Source of the DNA: Bosea sp. ANAM02 | GTDB lineage: Bacteria > Pseudomonadota > Alphaproteobacteria > Rhizobiales > Beijerinckiaceae | Direction: 5' to 3' | NCBI RefSeq assembly: GCF_011764485.1 | Contig: NZ_AP022848.1 | Location: forward strand, 326,001-390,000 | DNA: 64,000 nt | In this document: one piece after another, positions 54,384 to 62,931 of the stretch | Layout: each line of letters starts with the position of its first letter | Position numbering within the stretch: the stretch's first letter is position 1 | Translations under genes and position numbers: made by a program | Notes under the pieces: model-generated | Seen by the model: only the letters and a program-made list of their open reading frames with translations | What the model was told of the DNA's origin: nothing | Databases searched by the model: none

Positions 54384-55145
54384 ATGGCCAGCCTGATCGA
54401 CCTCGCCAATCCGACGCGCTTCATGCGATTCTCGGCCGTGCTGCTGCCGTGGCTCGCCGCGACCGCGACGCTCCTGATCGTGGCCGGGCTCTATCTCGCC
54501 TGGTTCGAGGCGCCGGCCGATTACCAGCAGGGCGAGACCATCCGCATCATGTTCATCCATGTGCCGGCCGCCTGGCTCGCCATGATGTTCTATTCGATGA
54601 TGGCGCTCTCGGCGCTGGGCACGCTGGTCTGGCGCCATCCGCTCGCCGATGTCGCGCAGAAGGCGGCAGCGCCGATCGGTGCTTGCTTCGCGCTGATCTG
54701 CCTGGTCACCGGCGCGCTCTGGGGCAAGCCGATGTGGGGCACCTATTGGGTCTGGGACGCGCGCCTGACCTCGATGCTCGTGCTGCTGCTGATCTATCTC
54801 GGCCTGATCGCACTCTGGCGGGTGCTCGACGATCCTTCGCGCGCGGCGCGCGCCGTCGCCATCCTGACGCTGGTCGGCTTCGTCAACGTGCCGATCATCA
54901 AGTTCTCGGTCGACTGGTGGAACACGCTGCACCAGCCGGCCTCCGTGCTGCGCATGGGCGGGCCGACGATCCATCCCTCGATGCTCTGGCCACTCCTGAT
55001 CCTGGCCATCGGCTTCACGCTGATGGCGCTGTCGCTCCACATGGTCGCGATGCGCGCCGAGATCATGCGCCGGCGCGTGCGGACCCTGACGATCCTCGAG
55101 GCGGAGCGGCTCGACCGGCTGGCGGCGCAGGGCGCGCCGGCATGA
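54384..55145 (+). CDS. ccmC: Heme transporter permease CcmC
   Basis: This 253-residue protein has six membrane segments and the tryptophan-rich heme-handling motif WGTYWVWDARLTSMLVL, with flanking conserved histidines in IMFIHVPAAWLAMM and SVDWWNTLHQPAS. CcmC passes heme to CcmE in the periplasm. It overlaps ccmD by four bases (ATGA), so ccmC, ccmD and ccmG form one coupled unit. Confidence 0.96.
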   Translation: MASLIDLANPTRFMRFSAVLLPWLAATATLLIVAGLYLAWFEAPADYQQGETIRIMFIHVPAAWLAMMFYSMMALSALGTLVWRHPLADVAQKAAAPIGACFALICLVTGALWGKPMWGTYWVWDARLTSMLVLLLIYLGLIALWRVLDDPSRAARAVAILTLVGFVNVPIIKFSVDWWNTLHQPASVLRMGGPTIHPSMLWPLLILAIGFTLMALSLHMVAMRAEIMRRRVRTLTILEAERLDRLAAQGAPA

Positions 55146-55327
55146 GTGGCTTTCTCGACGGAATCGGGCCGCATGCCGGCTTCATCCTGGCCTCCTACGG
55201 TGCAGCGACGCTCGTCCTCGCCGGGCTGACGCTGGCGATCCTGCGCGATCACGCCGCCCAGAAGCGCGCGCTCGATGCCCTGGAGCGCCGCGGCGCCGGC
55301 CGCCGCTCGGGCCGGGAGGCGGCATGA
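55142..55327 (+). CDS. ccmD: Heme exporter protein CcmD
   Basis: This 61-residue protein has one membrane helix (AGFILASYGAATLVLAGLTLAI) and a basic, alanine/arginine-rich tail, as CcmD does. It joins CcmC and CcmAB and helps release holo-CcmE. It overlaps both ccmC and ccmG by four bases. Only short similarity is expected for this family, so context carries much of the call. Confidence 0.9.
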   Translation: MSGFLDGIGPHAGFILASYGAATLVLAGLTLAILRDHAAQKRALDALERRGAGRRSGREAA

Positions 55328-55917
55328 GCCAGATCGAAGCCGCGCCGCGGCGGCGCTCGCCGCTGGTTTTCCTCGCGCCGTTGATCATTTTCGGCCTGCT
55401 CGCAGTCGTCTTCGGCATCGGGCTGTTTTCCGGCGACAAGAGCAAGGTGCCCTCCGCCCTGATCGGGCGTGTCGCGCCAGCGATCACGCTCGCGCCGCTG
55501 GAGGGATTGCAGCGGGACGGCAAGCCGGTGCTCGCCTTCGGCAACGCCGATCTCGCCGTGGGTAAGGCGACGCTGGTCAATGTCTGGGCGAGCTGGTGCG
55601 CGCCCTGCCGGGTGGAGCATCCCGTGCTGATGGGGCTCGCCGAGACCGATGCGGTGAAGCAGGGCAAGGTCGCGCTGGTCGGGATGAACTACAAGGACGA
55701 GGCCGAGAATGCCCGCCGCTTCCTCGGCGCGCTCGGCAATCCGTTTTCGGCCGTCGGCGTGGATCGCGCCGGGCGCGGGGCGATCGAATGGGGCGTCTAT
55801 GGCGTGCCCGAGACCTTCGTCATCGGACCGGACGGACATATCCTCGAAAAGCATGTCGGCCCGCTCGACCAGAATGCGGCGAGCAAGCTGCTGCGGCGGG
55901 CGCTGAAGGCGCGTTGA
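55324..55917 (+). CDS. ccmG: DsbE/CcmG thiol:disulfide interchange protein
   Basis: This 197-residue membrane-anchored thioredoxin has a helix near residues 15-35 (LVFLAPLIIFGLLAVVFGIG) and the redox motif NVWASWCAPCRVEHPVL. FAVGVDRAGRGAIEWGVYGVPETFVIG in pieces is typical of CcmG. It keeps apocytochrome c heme-binding cysteines reduced. It ends the ccmCDG unit; ccmE, F and H are not in this window. A GGGAGAGGG-type repeat follows. Confidence 0.95.
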   Translation: MSQIEAAPRRRSPLVFLAPLIIFGLLAVVFGIGLFSGDKSKVPSALIGRVAPAITLAPLEGLQRDGKPVLAFGNADLAVGKATLVNVWASWCAPCRVEHPVLMGLAETDAVKQGKVALVGMNYKDEAENARRFLGALGNPFSAVGVDRAGRGAIEWGVYGVPETFVIGPDGHILEKHVGPLDQNAASKLLRRALKAR

Positions 55918-55921
55918 AGGG

Positions 55922-56085
55922 CGCGACCTCCCCCTCTCCCCTTGCGGGAGAGGGCTGGAGTGAGGGGTCGCGCTGCGCTGAATCTTTTTGTGGTTGGTTG
56001 TGCACCGATCGGAGAGGCTTGTGCGACCCCTCATCCGCCTCGGCTTCGCCGAGCCACCTTCTCCCGCAGGGGGAGCAGGGAAGGT
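55922..56085. repeat. CCCTCTCCC/GGGAGAGGG-type dispersed repeat
   Basis: CGCGACCTCCCCCTCTCCC...GGGAGAGGGCTGGAGTGAGGGGTCGCG is followed by GCGACCCCTCATCCGCC...CTTCTCCCGCAGGGGGAGCAGGG. It lies between convergent ccmG and purQ. The same CCCTCTCCC stem is found after lemA. Confidence 0.7.
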
Positions 56086-56090
56086 GCGCC

Positions 56091-56786
56091 TCAGGCCGCG
56101 CGCTTGGAACCGACCAGGCTCTGGAACAGGCCGCGCCCGTCAGTGCCGCCGACCAGCGAATCGATCAGGTTCTCCGGGTGCGGCATCAGGCCGAGCACGT
56201 TGAAACCGGGCGAATAGATGCCGGCGATGTTGTTGAGCGAGCCGTTCGGGTTCGCCGCCGGGGTGACGTTGCCCTCGGCATCCGCATAGCGGAAAGCGAC
56301 GAGGCCTTCGCCTTCGAGGCGGGCCAGCGTTTCGGCATCGGCGATGTAGTTGCCCTCGCCATGGGCGATGCAGACATCGATCGCCTGGCCCCTGGCATAG
56401 GCGCTGGTATAGGGCGTGTCGTTGCGCTCGACCCTGAGGTGCTGGCGCTTGCAGACGAATTTCAGATGGGCGTTGCGCACGAGGATGCCGGGCAGGAGCC
56501 CCGCCTCGCAGGCGATCTGGAAGCCGTTGCAGATGCCCAGCACGTAGCCGCCGCGGGCGGCATGGGCGCGGGTGGCGTCCATGATATGGGCGCGGCCGGC
56601 GATGGCGCCGGTGCGCAGATAGTCGCCATAGGAGAAGCCGCCCGGCAGCACGACGAGATCGGTCCCGGCCGGCAGCTCGCTATCGGCATGCCAGACATGG
56701 GTGACCTCGGCGCCGGCCTGCTTCAGCGCCTTGGCGACGTCGCCGTCACGGTTGGAGCCGGGAAAGGTGATGACGGCGGCTTTCAT
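56091..56786 (-). CDS. purQ: Phosphoribosylformylglycinamidine synthase glutaminase subunit PurQ
   Basis: This 231-residue class I glutamine amidotransferase has the nucleophile in VLGICNGFQIACEAGLL, with the oxyanion Gly in VLPGGFSYGDYLR and the catalytic His/Glu near the end in GLMPHPENLID. It supplies ammonia to PurL for step 4 of purine synthesis. It starts three bases after purS, the usual PurS-PurQ pair; purL is outside the window. Confidence 0.97.
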   Translation of the reverse strand: MKAAVITFPGSNRDGDVAKALKQAGAEVTHVWHADSELPAGTDLVVLPGGFSYGDYLRTGAIAGRAHIMDATRAHAARGGYVLGICNGFQIACEAGLLPGILVRNAHLKFVCKRQHLRVERNDTPYTSAYARGQAIDVCIAHGEGNYIADAETLARLEGEGLVAFRYADAEGNVTPAANPNGSLNNIAGIYSPGFNVLGLMPHPENLIDSLVGGTDGRGLFQSLVGSKRAA

Positions 56787-56789
56787 CGC

Positions 56790-57032
56790 TCAGGCTCCGA
56801 TCTCGACGCGGTAGTTCTCGATCACGGTGTTGGCGAGGAGTTTGTCGCAGGCGGCCTTGAGGGCGGCCTCGGCGGCGGCCTTGTCCGAACCCGAGAGCTC
56901 GATGTCGAAGACCTTGCCCTGGCGGACGGAATCGACGCCGGCGATGCCGAGCGACTTCAGCGCGCCTTCGATCGCCTTGCCCTGCGGATCGAGCACGCCG
57001 TTCTTCAGGGTGACGGTGACGCGGGCTTTCAT
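56790..57032 (-). CDS. purS: Phosphoribosylformylglycinamidine synthase subunit PurS
   Basis: This 80-residue protein reads KARVTVTLKNGVLDPQGKAIEGAL, in which VxLKxGVLDPQGxAI is the PurS signature, and GVDSVRQGKVFDIEL. PurS bridges PurL and PurQ. It is transcribed with purQ (three-base spacing) downstream of purC and a lipoprotein gene. Confidence 0.96.
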   Translation of the reverse strand: MKARVTVTLKNGVLDPQGKAIEGALKSLGIAGVDSVRQGKVFDIELSGSDKAAAEAALKAACDKLLANTVIENYRVEIGA

Positions 57033-57116
57033 GGGGTTCTCCGGACGCGGATTGTTACGGGCTGCCTTAGCCGTGAATCACCGTGGGCTCAACCGTTTCC
57101 CGCCGTTTCACGTGAA

Positions 57117-57704
57117 TCAGCGGCCGCGCCAGGCGGCCTCGGCGTCGCGGCGGGCGGCCTCGGCGGTCTCGCTCACGGCGAGCGCCAGGACGAGACGGTC
57201 GGCCTCGCGGCCATAGAGGATCGCGGTGACGGCCTGACGGCCGACCGTGTCGAGCGAGCGGATCGTGACGAGCACGCCCTTGGCCTCGCTCGAATCGATG
57301 CGGGCGATATCGGTCGCGCTGCGGGCTTCCGGTTTCGCATCGGGCTTCTTCTTCAGCTTGCGCTGGGCCTTGCGGCGTTCCGCCGCTTTCGCTGCCGCCA
57401 GCCGGGCGAAGGCCTGCCCGAGGCTGGCCGGGCTTTCCGACAGGGCCTTTTCCATGCCGCGGGCCTGTTCGCCTTGAAGGGCGATGACGGCGGCAAAGCC
57501 CTGCCGCGTGCAGGTGTCGCGCGGACAGAACACCATCGAGCGGGCTTCGAGCCCGTCATTCAGCACCCAGGAGCCGATCGGCAAGGGCTGCCAGCCTTGT
57601 GAGGCCGGCAGATCGGCGATACCCGGTCCGAAATGATGCGAGCAGGCACCGAGCAGAAGACTGCCGGCAAGAAGCAGGGCCGCGACGTGAAAACGGGAGC
57701 GCAT
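57117..57704 (-). CDS. Putative lipoprotein in the purC-purSQ interval
   Basis: This 195-residue protein has a lipobox signal (VAALLLAGSLLLGACSHHFG) with Cys at the predicted lipidation site. A region with a conserved-looking MVFCPRDTCTRQGFAAVIAL (two Cys) follows, then an Arg/Lys-rich linker (RRKAQRKLKKKPDAKP) and VLVTIRSLDTVGRQAVTAILYG. No family was recognised. ATG at 57704 with upstream GGGAG gives the cleanest signal. It lies between purC and purS on the same strand, 41 and 84 bp away, so it may ride on the purine transcript without functional link. Confidence 0.75.
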   Translation of the reverse strand: MRSRFHVAALLLAGSLLLGACSHHFGPGIADLPASQGWQPLPIGSWVLNDGLEARSMVFCPRDTCTRQGFAAVIALQGEQARGMEKALSESPASLGQAFARLAAAKAAERRKAQRKLKKKPDAKPEARSATDIARIDSSEAKGVLVTIRSLDTVGRQAVTAILYGREADRLVLALAVSETAEAARRDAEAAWRGR

Positions 57705-57745
57705 GCGCTCCCGTGACATGCGCGATAATGGCTGCGCGATGGCGC

Positions 57746-58510
57746 TCACTGCACGAGGCGCGGGCCGGTCGGGCCGGGATTCTCGTTCTCGCCGAGAATG
57801 CCGAGGCGGCGGGCGACTTCCGAATAGGCTTCGATCAGGCCGCCCATGTCGCGGCGGAAGCGATCCTTGTCCATCTTGTCCTTGGACTTGATGTCCCAGA
57901 GACGGCAGGAATCCGGGCTGATCTCGTCGGCGACGACGATGCGCATCATCTCGCCCTCCCAGAGGCGGCCCGTCTCCATCTTGAAGTCGACGAGGCGGAT
58001 GCCGGCGCCGAGGAAGAGGCCGGAGAGGAAGTCGTTGACGCGGATGGCCAGCGCCATGATGTCGTCGATCTCCTGCGGCGTCGCCCAGCCGAAAGCGGTG
58101 ATGTGCTCTTCCGAGACCATCGGATCGTTCAGCGCATCGTTCTTGTAGTAGAATTCGATGATCGAGCGTGGGAGCTGGGTGCCTTCCTCGAGGCCCAGCC
58201 GGGTCGCCAGCGAGCCGGCGGCGATGTTGCGCACGACGATCTCGAGCGGGATGATCTCGACCTCGCGGATGAGCTGCTCGCGCATGTTCAGCCGGCGGAT
58301 GAAATGCGTGGGCACGCCGATATCGTTGAGATTCGAGAAGATGTGCTCGGAGATGCGGTTGTTGAGCACGCCCTTGCCGTCGATCACTTCATGCTTCTTG
58401 GCATTGAAGGCGGTGGCGTCATCCTTGAAGTGCTGGATCAGCGTACCGGGCTCGGGTCCTTCATAGAGGACCTTCGCCTTGCCTTCGTAAATGCGACGGC
58501 GGCGATTCAT
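57746..58510 (-). CDS. purC: SAICAR synthetase PurC
   Basis: This 254-residue enzyme has [20 protein letters not shown] in pieces, the substrate loop [47 protein letters not shown] and [16 protein letters not shown]. It joins aspartate to CAIR in step 8 of purine synthesis. ATG at 58510 is chosen; an ATG ten codons earlier is less likely. It is followed by the lipoprotein gene, purS and purQ. Confidence 0.97.
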   Translation of the reverse strand: MNRRRRIYEGKAKVLYEGPEPGTLIQHFKDDATAFNAKKHEVIDGKGVLNNRISEHIFSNLNDIGVPTHFIRRLNMREQLIREVEIIPLEIVVRNIAAGSLATRLGLEEGTQLPRSIIEFYYKNDALNDPMVSEEHITAFGWATPQEIDDIMALAIRVNDFLSGLFLGAGIRLVDFKMETGRLWEGEMMRIVVADEISPDSCRLWDIKSKDKMDKDRFRRDMGGLIEAYSEVARRLGILGENENPGPTGPRLVQ

Positions 58511-58861
58511 GGGTATGTACCGTGGCTTGAGGAAATCCAAAGGTCGGCCCTTCTCTGGACGCGATGGGGTCGCGGCGGGATCTGGCCCCTGTTCTGTTCT
58601 TGTCCGGCGCCACCGGCCGGCCGGGCTCGTGCGCGACGAATCCAGGCGGCGGTAACGGAGCCGGTTGCATGCGGAAGCGCCGGGGGCGCCCTCGCGCCTG
58701 CTATATGGAGCGTCTCGGCCCCAAACGCAACAAATCGCCGTTTCGCGGCCGCCGCAGGCTTAAAGAGCGCTGAAGCGGGCGCGATGGAGGCTGGTCCTTG
58801 CCTCGCCGGCAGCCTATATGATTGGGCCGCATATCGCCTCAGACAAGGACATGGACGCCGC
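58511..58861. other. 351-bp gap between divergent purC and the DUF1476 gene
   Basis: No convincing gene was seen. Short open frames on both strands are Arg/Pro/Gly-rich and look like chance openings in GC-rich DNA. A TATATGG stretch near 58701 and another near 58815 could belong to promoters. The region probably holds the divergent promoters for purC and the DUF1476 gene. Confidence 0.5.
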
Positions 58862-59185
58862 ATGACGACCTTCGACCAGCGCAAGGACGCCTACGAGAAC
58901 AAGTTCGCCCATGACGAGGAGTTGCGCTTCAAGGCGACGGCCCGGCGCAACAAGCTGCTCGGGCTCTGGGCTGCCGAGAAGCTCGGCAAGAGCGGCACTG
59001 ACGCGGAAGCCTATGCCAAGTCGGTCGTCGTGGCCGATTTCGAGGAAGCCGGTGACGAGGACGTGGTGCGCAAGGTGAAGAACGACTTCGCGCTTGCCGG
59101 CGTCACCGTCGCCGATACCGAGATCCGCACCGTGATGACCGAGCTGCTGATCAAGGCAGCCGACGACATCCAGGCCGGCCGCTGA
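58862..59185 (+). CDS. DUF1476 protein, alphaproteobacterial F1-ATPase inhibitor zeta subunit
   Basis: This 107-residue helical protein begins TTFDQRKDAYENKFAHDEELRFKATARRNKLLGLWAAE in pieces, matching the zeta subunit of alphaproteobacterial F1FO ATP synthase (DUF1476) described in Paracoccus. The N-terminal segment is the inhibitory helix, and the rest a four-helix bundle (DAEAYAKSVVVADFEEAG, DEDVVRKVKNDF). It blocks ATP hydrolysis by F1. The stop codon lies inside the stem of its own terminator. Confidence 0.93.
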   Translation: MTTFDQRKDAYENKFAHDEELRFKATARRNKLLGLWAAEKLGKSGTDAEAYAKSVVVADFEEAGDEDVVRKVKNDFALAGVTVADTEIRTVMTELLIKAADDIQAGR

Positions 59186-59206
59186 GCGCTCATCGCCGGC
59201 TTTTTT
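59174..59206 (+). terminator. Rho-independent terminator of the DUF1476 gene
   Basis: GCCGGC (59174-59179) pairs with GCCGGC (59195-59200), followed by six T. An inner AGCGCT lies within the loop. The stop codon is within the loop region. Confidence 0.8.
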
Positions 59207-59210
59207 GCTT

Positions 59211-59260
59211 TAGCATCGGCTTTGTCCGAAAACCGGATGCCACTTCTCGGGCCGATGCTC
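59211..59260. repeat. Small palindromic repeat (GCATCGGC type)
   Basis: GCATCGGC (59213-59220) and GCCGATGC (59251-59258) form a perfect 8-bp inverted pair around TCCGAAAACCGGA. The AAAACCGG...CACTTCTCGG pattern resembles a small palindromic element found in many Hyphomicrobiales; that link is from memory. Confidence 0.5.
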
Positions 59261-59290
59261 CAGTATCCCGGCTGACGCAGGACGTCTTTG

Positions 59291-59320
59291 AAACGGGCGC
59301 ATGGGCGCCCGTTTGCTTTT
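59291..59320 (+). terminator. Second hairpin with T run upstream of the aldolase gene
   Basis: AAACGGGCGC and GCGCCCGTTT form a perfect 10-bp stem with a four-base loop, followed by GCTTTT. It may be a bidirectional or backup terminator, or end a short transcript starting after 59206. Confidence 0.6.
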
Positions 59321-59393
59321 CCAGCCTGACACTGTTCAACCTGCAGCGACCGCCGCAACGCCCGAAATGCGGCCAGACACGGATGAACGCATC

Positions 59394-60173
59394 ATGGCCA
59401 AGCCCACCGTCCTTGCTTCCCTTGCCGATCGTTTCGCTCGGGGTGACAGCGTTGTCTCGGCCTGGTGCGGCCTGCCCGACCCCTCCGTCTCGGCGACCCT
59501 GGCGCAGGAGGATTTCGACGCGATCACGCTCGACATGCAGCACGGGCCGATCACGCTGGGCGAGGTCATCCGCGCGATCCCGCTGATCAATGCCGCCGGC
59601 AAGCCGGTGATCGCGCGCATTCCGGTCGGCGAGTTCCAGAACGTCTCGAAGCTGTTCGACAGCGGCGTCTCCGGCGTCATCGCGCCGATGATCAACACGA
59701 TGGAGGATGCCCGCCGCTTCGCGGCCCATGCCAAGTACCCGCCAATGGGCGAGCGGAGCTGGGGCAGCTATGGCGGGCTCGGCGCCTCCGGCCTGGATCA
59801 GAACAGCTATCTCAAGACCGCCAACAGCTTCTCGATGACCTTCGCGATGATCGAGACGCGCGAGGCGATGGCGATCGTCGACGACATCCTGGCGCTGGAT
59901 GGGATTGATGCGCTCTTCGTCGGGCCGTCCGACCTGTCGATAGCTCTTTCCGGCGGGGCGAAGGTCGACGCCACCGCGCGCGAGGTCGACGAAGCGCTGA
60001 AGCATGTCGTCGCCCGCGCTGCGGCGGTGAACAAGCCGGTCGCCTTCTATTGCGCGACGGCGGAGCGCGCCAAGCAGGGCCTCGAAATGGGCGCCCGCAT
60101 GGTCACGGTGATGAGCGATTCCGGGATGCTGAAGGCGGCTGCGCAGACGGCGCTGAAGATCACGCGGGGCTGA
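59394..60173 (+). CDS. HpcH/HpaI-family aldolase
   Basis: This 259-residue class II aldolase of the HpcH/HpaI/CitE fold has SAWCGLPDPSVSATLAQEDFDAITLDMQHGPIT in pieces (His general base in DMQHG), IPVGEFQNVSKLFDSGVSGVIAPMINT, and FAMIETREAMAIVDDILAL. GIDALFVGPSDLSIAL contains the metal/pyruvate-binding Glu/Asp pattern. Such enzymes cleave 4-hydroxy-2-oxo acids to pyruvate and an aldehyde; natural substrate unknown. ATG at 59394 follows GGATGA. It stands alone. Confidence 0.92.
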   Translation: MAKPTVLASLADRFARGDSVVSAWCGLPDPSVSATLAQEDFDAITLDMQHGPITLGEVIRAIPLINAAGKPVIARIPVGEFQNVSKLFDSGVSGVIAPMINTMEDARRFAAHAKYPPMGERSWGSYGGLGASGLDQNSYLKTANSFSMTFAMIETREAMAIVDDILALDGIDALFVGPSDLSIALSGGAKVDATAREVDEALKHVVARAAAVNKPVAFYCATAERAKQGLEMGARMVTVMSDSGMLKAAAQTALKITRG

Positions 60174-60219
60174 TCCCGGTTCATGTCGCCTCGCTTCCTG
60201 TTCTGGCGAGGAAACGCGC

Positions 60220-60259
60220 CGTCATCCCGGATCTCCGCTGCGCTGCGTCCGGGATGATC
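60220..60259. repeat. Half-length dispersed repeat (single hairpin), copy 13
   Basis: CGTCATCCCGGATCTCCGC...GCGTCCGGGATGATC is one stem-loop of the GTCAT/ATGAC family, lacking a second arm. It lies between convergent genes. Confidence 0.75.
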
Positions 60260-60287
60260 CGCCCCGCTTACTGAAGGCGTGATGCGC

Positions 60288-60932
60288 TCAGGCGTTGATG
60301 CCCTCGCGGCGCTTCCGCAGAGCATAATCCGCCCAGAGCAATCGCGCCGCGACGCCGCGCCAGGGCCGCCACGCCTCCGCCATCGCCTGGAGTTCGGCCG
60401 GCTTCGGGCGCGCCGCCAGTCCGAAGGCGTGGCGCGCCGCTTCCTGGATGGCGAGGTCGCCGGCGGCGAAGCCGTCGCGGTGACCCAGGCAGAACAGCAG
60501 ATAGACATCGGCCGTCCAGGGGCCGATGCCCGAAATCGCCGTCATCTGCGCATGAACCTCCTCGGGCGAGGCATGGTCGAGCGTCTCGAAGGCGAAGCGC
60601 CGTTCGACAAGGGCGCTTGCGAGCGCCAGCAAGGTGCGCTGCTTCGGCCGCGACAGGCCGGAGAGGCGCATGTCGTCATCGCTCGCAGCCAGGACACGCT
60701 CCGGCGTCAGCGGCACGAAGACTCCGGCGAAGCGGTTCCAGACGGCGCGCGCGCTTGCGACCGACAATTGCTGGGAGACGATGATCGCGGCGAGGCCGGG
60801 AAAGCCGCCCTCGCGCAGCCTGAGCGGCGGCAGGCCGGTGCGCGCGACGATCGGCTGCCAGTCCGGATGCAGGGCGACCAGCGCCGCCATGCCCTCTTCG
60901 AGATCGGCGTTGGATGTGATTCTCTCGATCAT
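60288..60932 (-). CDS. DNA-3-methyladenine glycosylase II (AlkA-type)
   Basis: This 214-residue HhH-GPD glycosylase has GLAAIIVSQQLSVASARAVW, RLSGLSRPKQRTLLALA and the HhH motif MTAISGIGPWTADVYLLF. The catalytic Asp lies in FAAGDLAIQEAARHA. It removes 3-methyladenine and similar alkylated bases. It lacks the N-terminal domain of E. coli AlkA, as is normal for short AlkA/MPG-II proteins. ATG at 60932 begins IERITSNADLEEGM. It is divergent from gluQRS. Confidence 0.93.
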   Translation of the reverse strand: MIERITSNADLEEGMAALVALHPDWQPIVARTGLPPLRLREGGFPGLAAIIVSQQLSVASARAVWNRFAGVFVPLTPERVLAASDDDMRLSGLSRPKQRTLLALASALVERRFAFETLDHASPEEVHAQMTAISGIGPWTADVYLLFCLGHRDGFAAGDLAIQEAARHAFGLAARPKPAELQAMAEAWRPWRGVAARLLWADYALRKRREGINA

Positions 60933-61017
60933 GATCCCGCTATCGATGGCAGAGGCGACGACTTTCGTCAGCAAGGAGCCGCTTGGCGCGGATGCGCGCA
61001 ATGCCTAGACAGGAGCG

Positions 61018-61899
61018 ATGCCGCCCGCTCCACCCGTTTTCCGCTTCGCGCCGAGCCCGAACGGGCGGCTCCATCTCGGCCATGCGCTGTCGGCCCTGAC
61101 CAACGAGGCGCTGGTGGGTCGTTTCGGCGGGCGCCTGCTGCTGCGGATCGAAGATATCGACCTGACGCGCTGCCGGCCGGAATTCACCGCGGGGATCGAG
61201 GCTGATCTGGACTGGCTCGGCATCCCGTTCGAACCCGGTTTCCGCAGGCAGTCGGCGCATTTCGGCGATTACGCCGAAATGCTGGCAAGTCTGCGCCAGC
61301 GCGGGCTGATCTATCCCTGCTTCTGTTCACGGCAGGAGATCAGAAACGCGGTTGTTGCGCGTGAAGCTGCAACCGGCCAGCCCTGGCCGGTCGATCCGGA
61401 CGGCGCCCCGCTCTATCCCGGCCTCTGCAAGGGCCTCGGCTCCATCGAGGCGGCACGGCGCATCGCGGCGGGGGAGCCGCATGTGCTGCGGCTCGACATG
61501 GCGGCCGCGCTCGCCGCGATCAGGCAGCCGCTGAGCTATACGGTTTTCGATGACGGGGATGTCGGGCAACCCGTATCGATCGCACCCGAACGCTGGGGCG
61601 ATGTCGTGCTGGCCCGCAAGGACGTGCCGACGAGCTATCATCTCGCGGTCACCGTCGACGACGCTTTGCAGGGGGTCACCCATGTCGTGCGCGGCCGTGA
61701 CCTGGAAGCAGCGACGGATGTTCACGTGCTGCTGCAGCACCTGCTCGGCCTGCCGACGCCCTTCTATCATTTCCACCGCCTGCTCCTCGGCGATGACGGA
61801 CAGAAGCTCGCCAAGAGCCGGGAGTCGCAAAGCCTGGCCGCCTTGCGCGCCGACGGCGTCACCGCGGCGGAGATCCGCCGGCGGCTCGGCTTCGCGTGA
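61018..61899 (+). CDS. gluQRS: Glutamyl-Q tRNA(Asp) synthetase
   Basis: This 293-residue GluRS paralogue lacks the anticodon-binding domain. It has the HIGH-like APSPNGRLHLGHALSAL, KMSK-like QKLAKSRESQSL, RIEDIDLTRCRPEF, and zinc ligands CFCSR with LYPGLCKG further on. It attaches glutamate to queuosine in tRNA(Asp). The start at ATG 61018 gives PPAPPVFRFAPSP. It overlaps nothing and is convergent with the AEC transporter, with a four-base gap between stops. Confidence 0.95.
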   Translation: MPPAPPVFRFAPSPNGRLHLGHALSALTNEALVGRFGGRLLLRIEDIDLTRCRPEFTAGIEADLDWLGIPFEPGFRRQSAHFGDYAEMLASLRQRGLIYPCFCSRQEIRNAVVAREAATGQPWPVDPDGAPLYPGLCKGLGSIEAARRIAAGEPHVLRLDMAAALAAIRQPLSYTVFDDGDVGQPVSIAPERWGDVVLARKDVPTSYHLAVTVDDALQGVTHVVRGRDLEAATDVHVLLQHLLGLPTPFYHFHRLLLGDDGQKLAKSRESQSLAALRADGVTAAEIRRRLGFA

Positions 61900-61903
61900 G
61901 GGC

Positions 61904-62821
61904 TCAGCCGACGCCGAGGAAGGTCAGCCAGGCGGCGGTCGTGAAGAGTGAGAGCAGGGTCGAGAGCGTGATCGCGCTGGATGCGTCGGCCACGCCCTGC
62001 CGGTAGCGCTCGGCGAAGAGATAGGCGTTGATCCCGCAGGGGCAGGCGGCGAACAGCACGGCGACGCCCGACCAGTGTGCCGGCATCTCGAAGACCCGCG
62101 TCGCCAGCCAATAGACCAGCAGGGGATGCAGGCCGAGCTTCAATCCGCTGAGGACCGCCGGCAGGGCGAGGCCGGATTCGAGGCCGTAGCGGCGCATCGC
62201 GATGCCGAGGCTAATCAGCGCGCAGGGCACCGCCGCGCCGGCGAGCAGATCGACCAGCGTCCAGACCGGCGTGGGAATGACATGAATCACCGGCCTTGCC
62301 GCCGATCCGAGGATGATGCCGATGATGATCGGATGCGTGAACAGGCGCTTGATCAGGTGGGGTATCGAGGCCGAGCGCCCTTCCGCCAGCAGCGTCGCCA
62401 CCGTCATCGTGACCGGCAGATGGATGGCGAGCAGCAGCCCGAGCGGCACCGCGCCGGCATCGCCATAGGCCTTCAGAATCATGGGCACGCCGACGAACAC
62501 GGTATTCGACTGCGCGGCGGAAAAGCCGGAGACGACCAGCTCCGGCCCCTTCCGGGCGAAGAACCTGGCGGCGATGACCATCGCCAGCGCCCAGACCACG
62601 GCGAGTCCGGCGAAATAGGCGATCCAGTAGCCCCAGGGCTGGGTGACGGGAATGTCGGCCTTCGCGAGCGTGCGGAACAGCAGGCAGGGAACGGCGAGGA
62701 CGAAGACGAAATCGGAGAGCCCCTCGCCGGTCGTCTCGCGCAGCAGTTTGCTCCAGCGGGCAAGATAGCCGAGGCCAATCAGCCCGAAGACGGGCAGGAC
62801 GACGAGGAGGGAAGCAACCAT
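61904..62821 (-). CDS. AEC-family (auxin efflux carrier-like) transporter
   Basis: This 305-residue inner-membrane protein has about ten hydrophobic segments in two five-helix halves. Family sequences include VFGLIGLGYLARWSKLL, FVFVLAVPCLLFRTLAKADI, AAQSNTVFVGVPMILKAYGD and GVAVLFAACPCGINAYLFAERY. The AQSN..F.G.P element is the family hallmark. AEC carriers transport small organic acids; substrate unknown. It stands alone, convergent with gluQRS. Confidence 0.93.
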   Translation of the reverse strand: MVASLLVVLPVFGLIGLGYLARWSKLLRETTGEGLSDFVFVLAVPCLLFRTLAKADIPVTQPWGYWIAYFAGLAVVWALAMVIAARFFARKGPELVVSGFSAAQSNTVFVGVPMILKAYGDAGAVPLGLLLAIHLPVTMTVATLLAEGRSASIPHLIKRLFTHPIIIGIILGSAARPVIHVIPTPVWTLVDLLAGAAVPCALISLGIAMRRYGLESGLALPAVLSGLKLGLHPLLVYWLATRVFEMPAHWSGVAVLFAACPCGINAYLFAERYRQGVADASSAITLSTLLSLFTTAAWLTFLGVG

Positions 62822-62931
62822 GGCTTCGGAACCTGCGCGAGAGAAATACCTGCTTCCGCGGTGTCCGCTTGCGGCCGCGCTGTCAAGCGCCCGAGGCGGA
62901 GCAAAGGCTCCAGCGACTTGCCGTCATGCGC

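Noticed and set aside
58564..58773. A 69-codon Arg/Gly-rich frame between purC and the DUF1476 gene
   Set aside because: There is no ribosome binding site, composition is unlike a real protein, and an equally open frame exists on the other strand.
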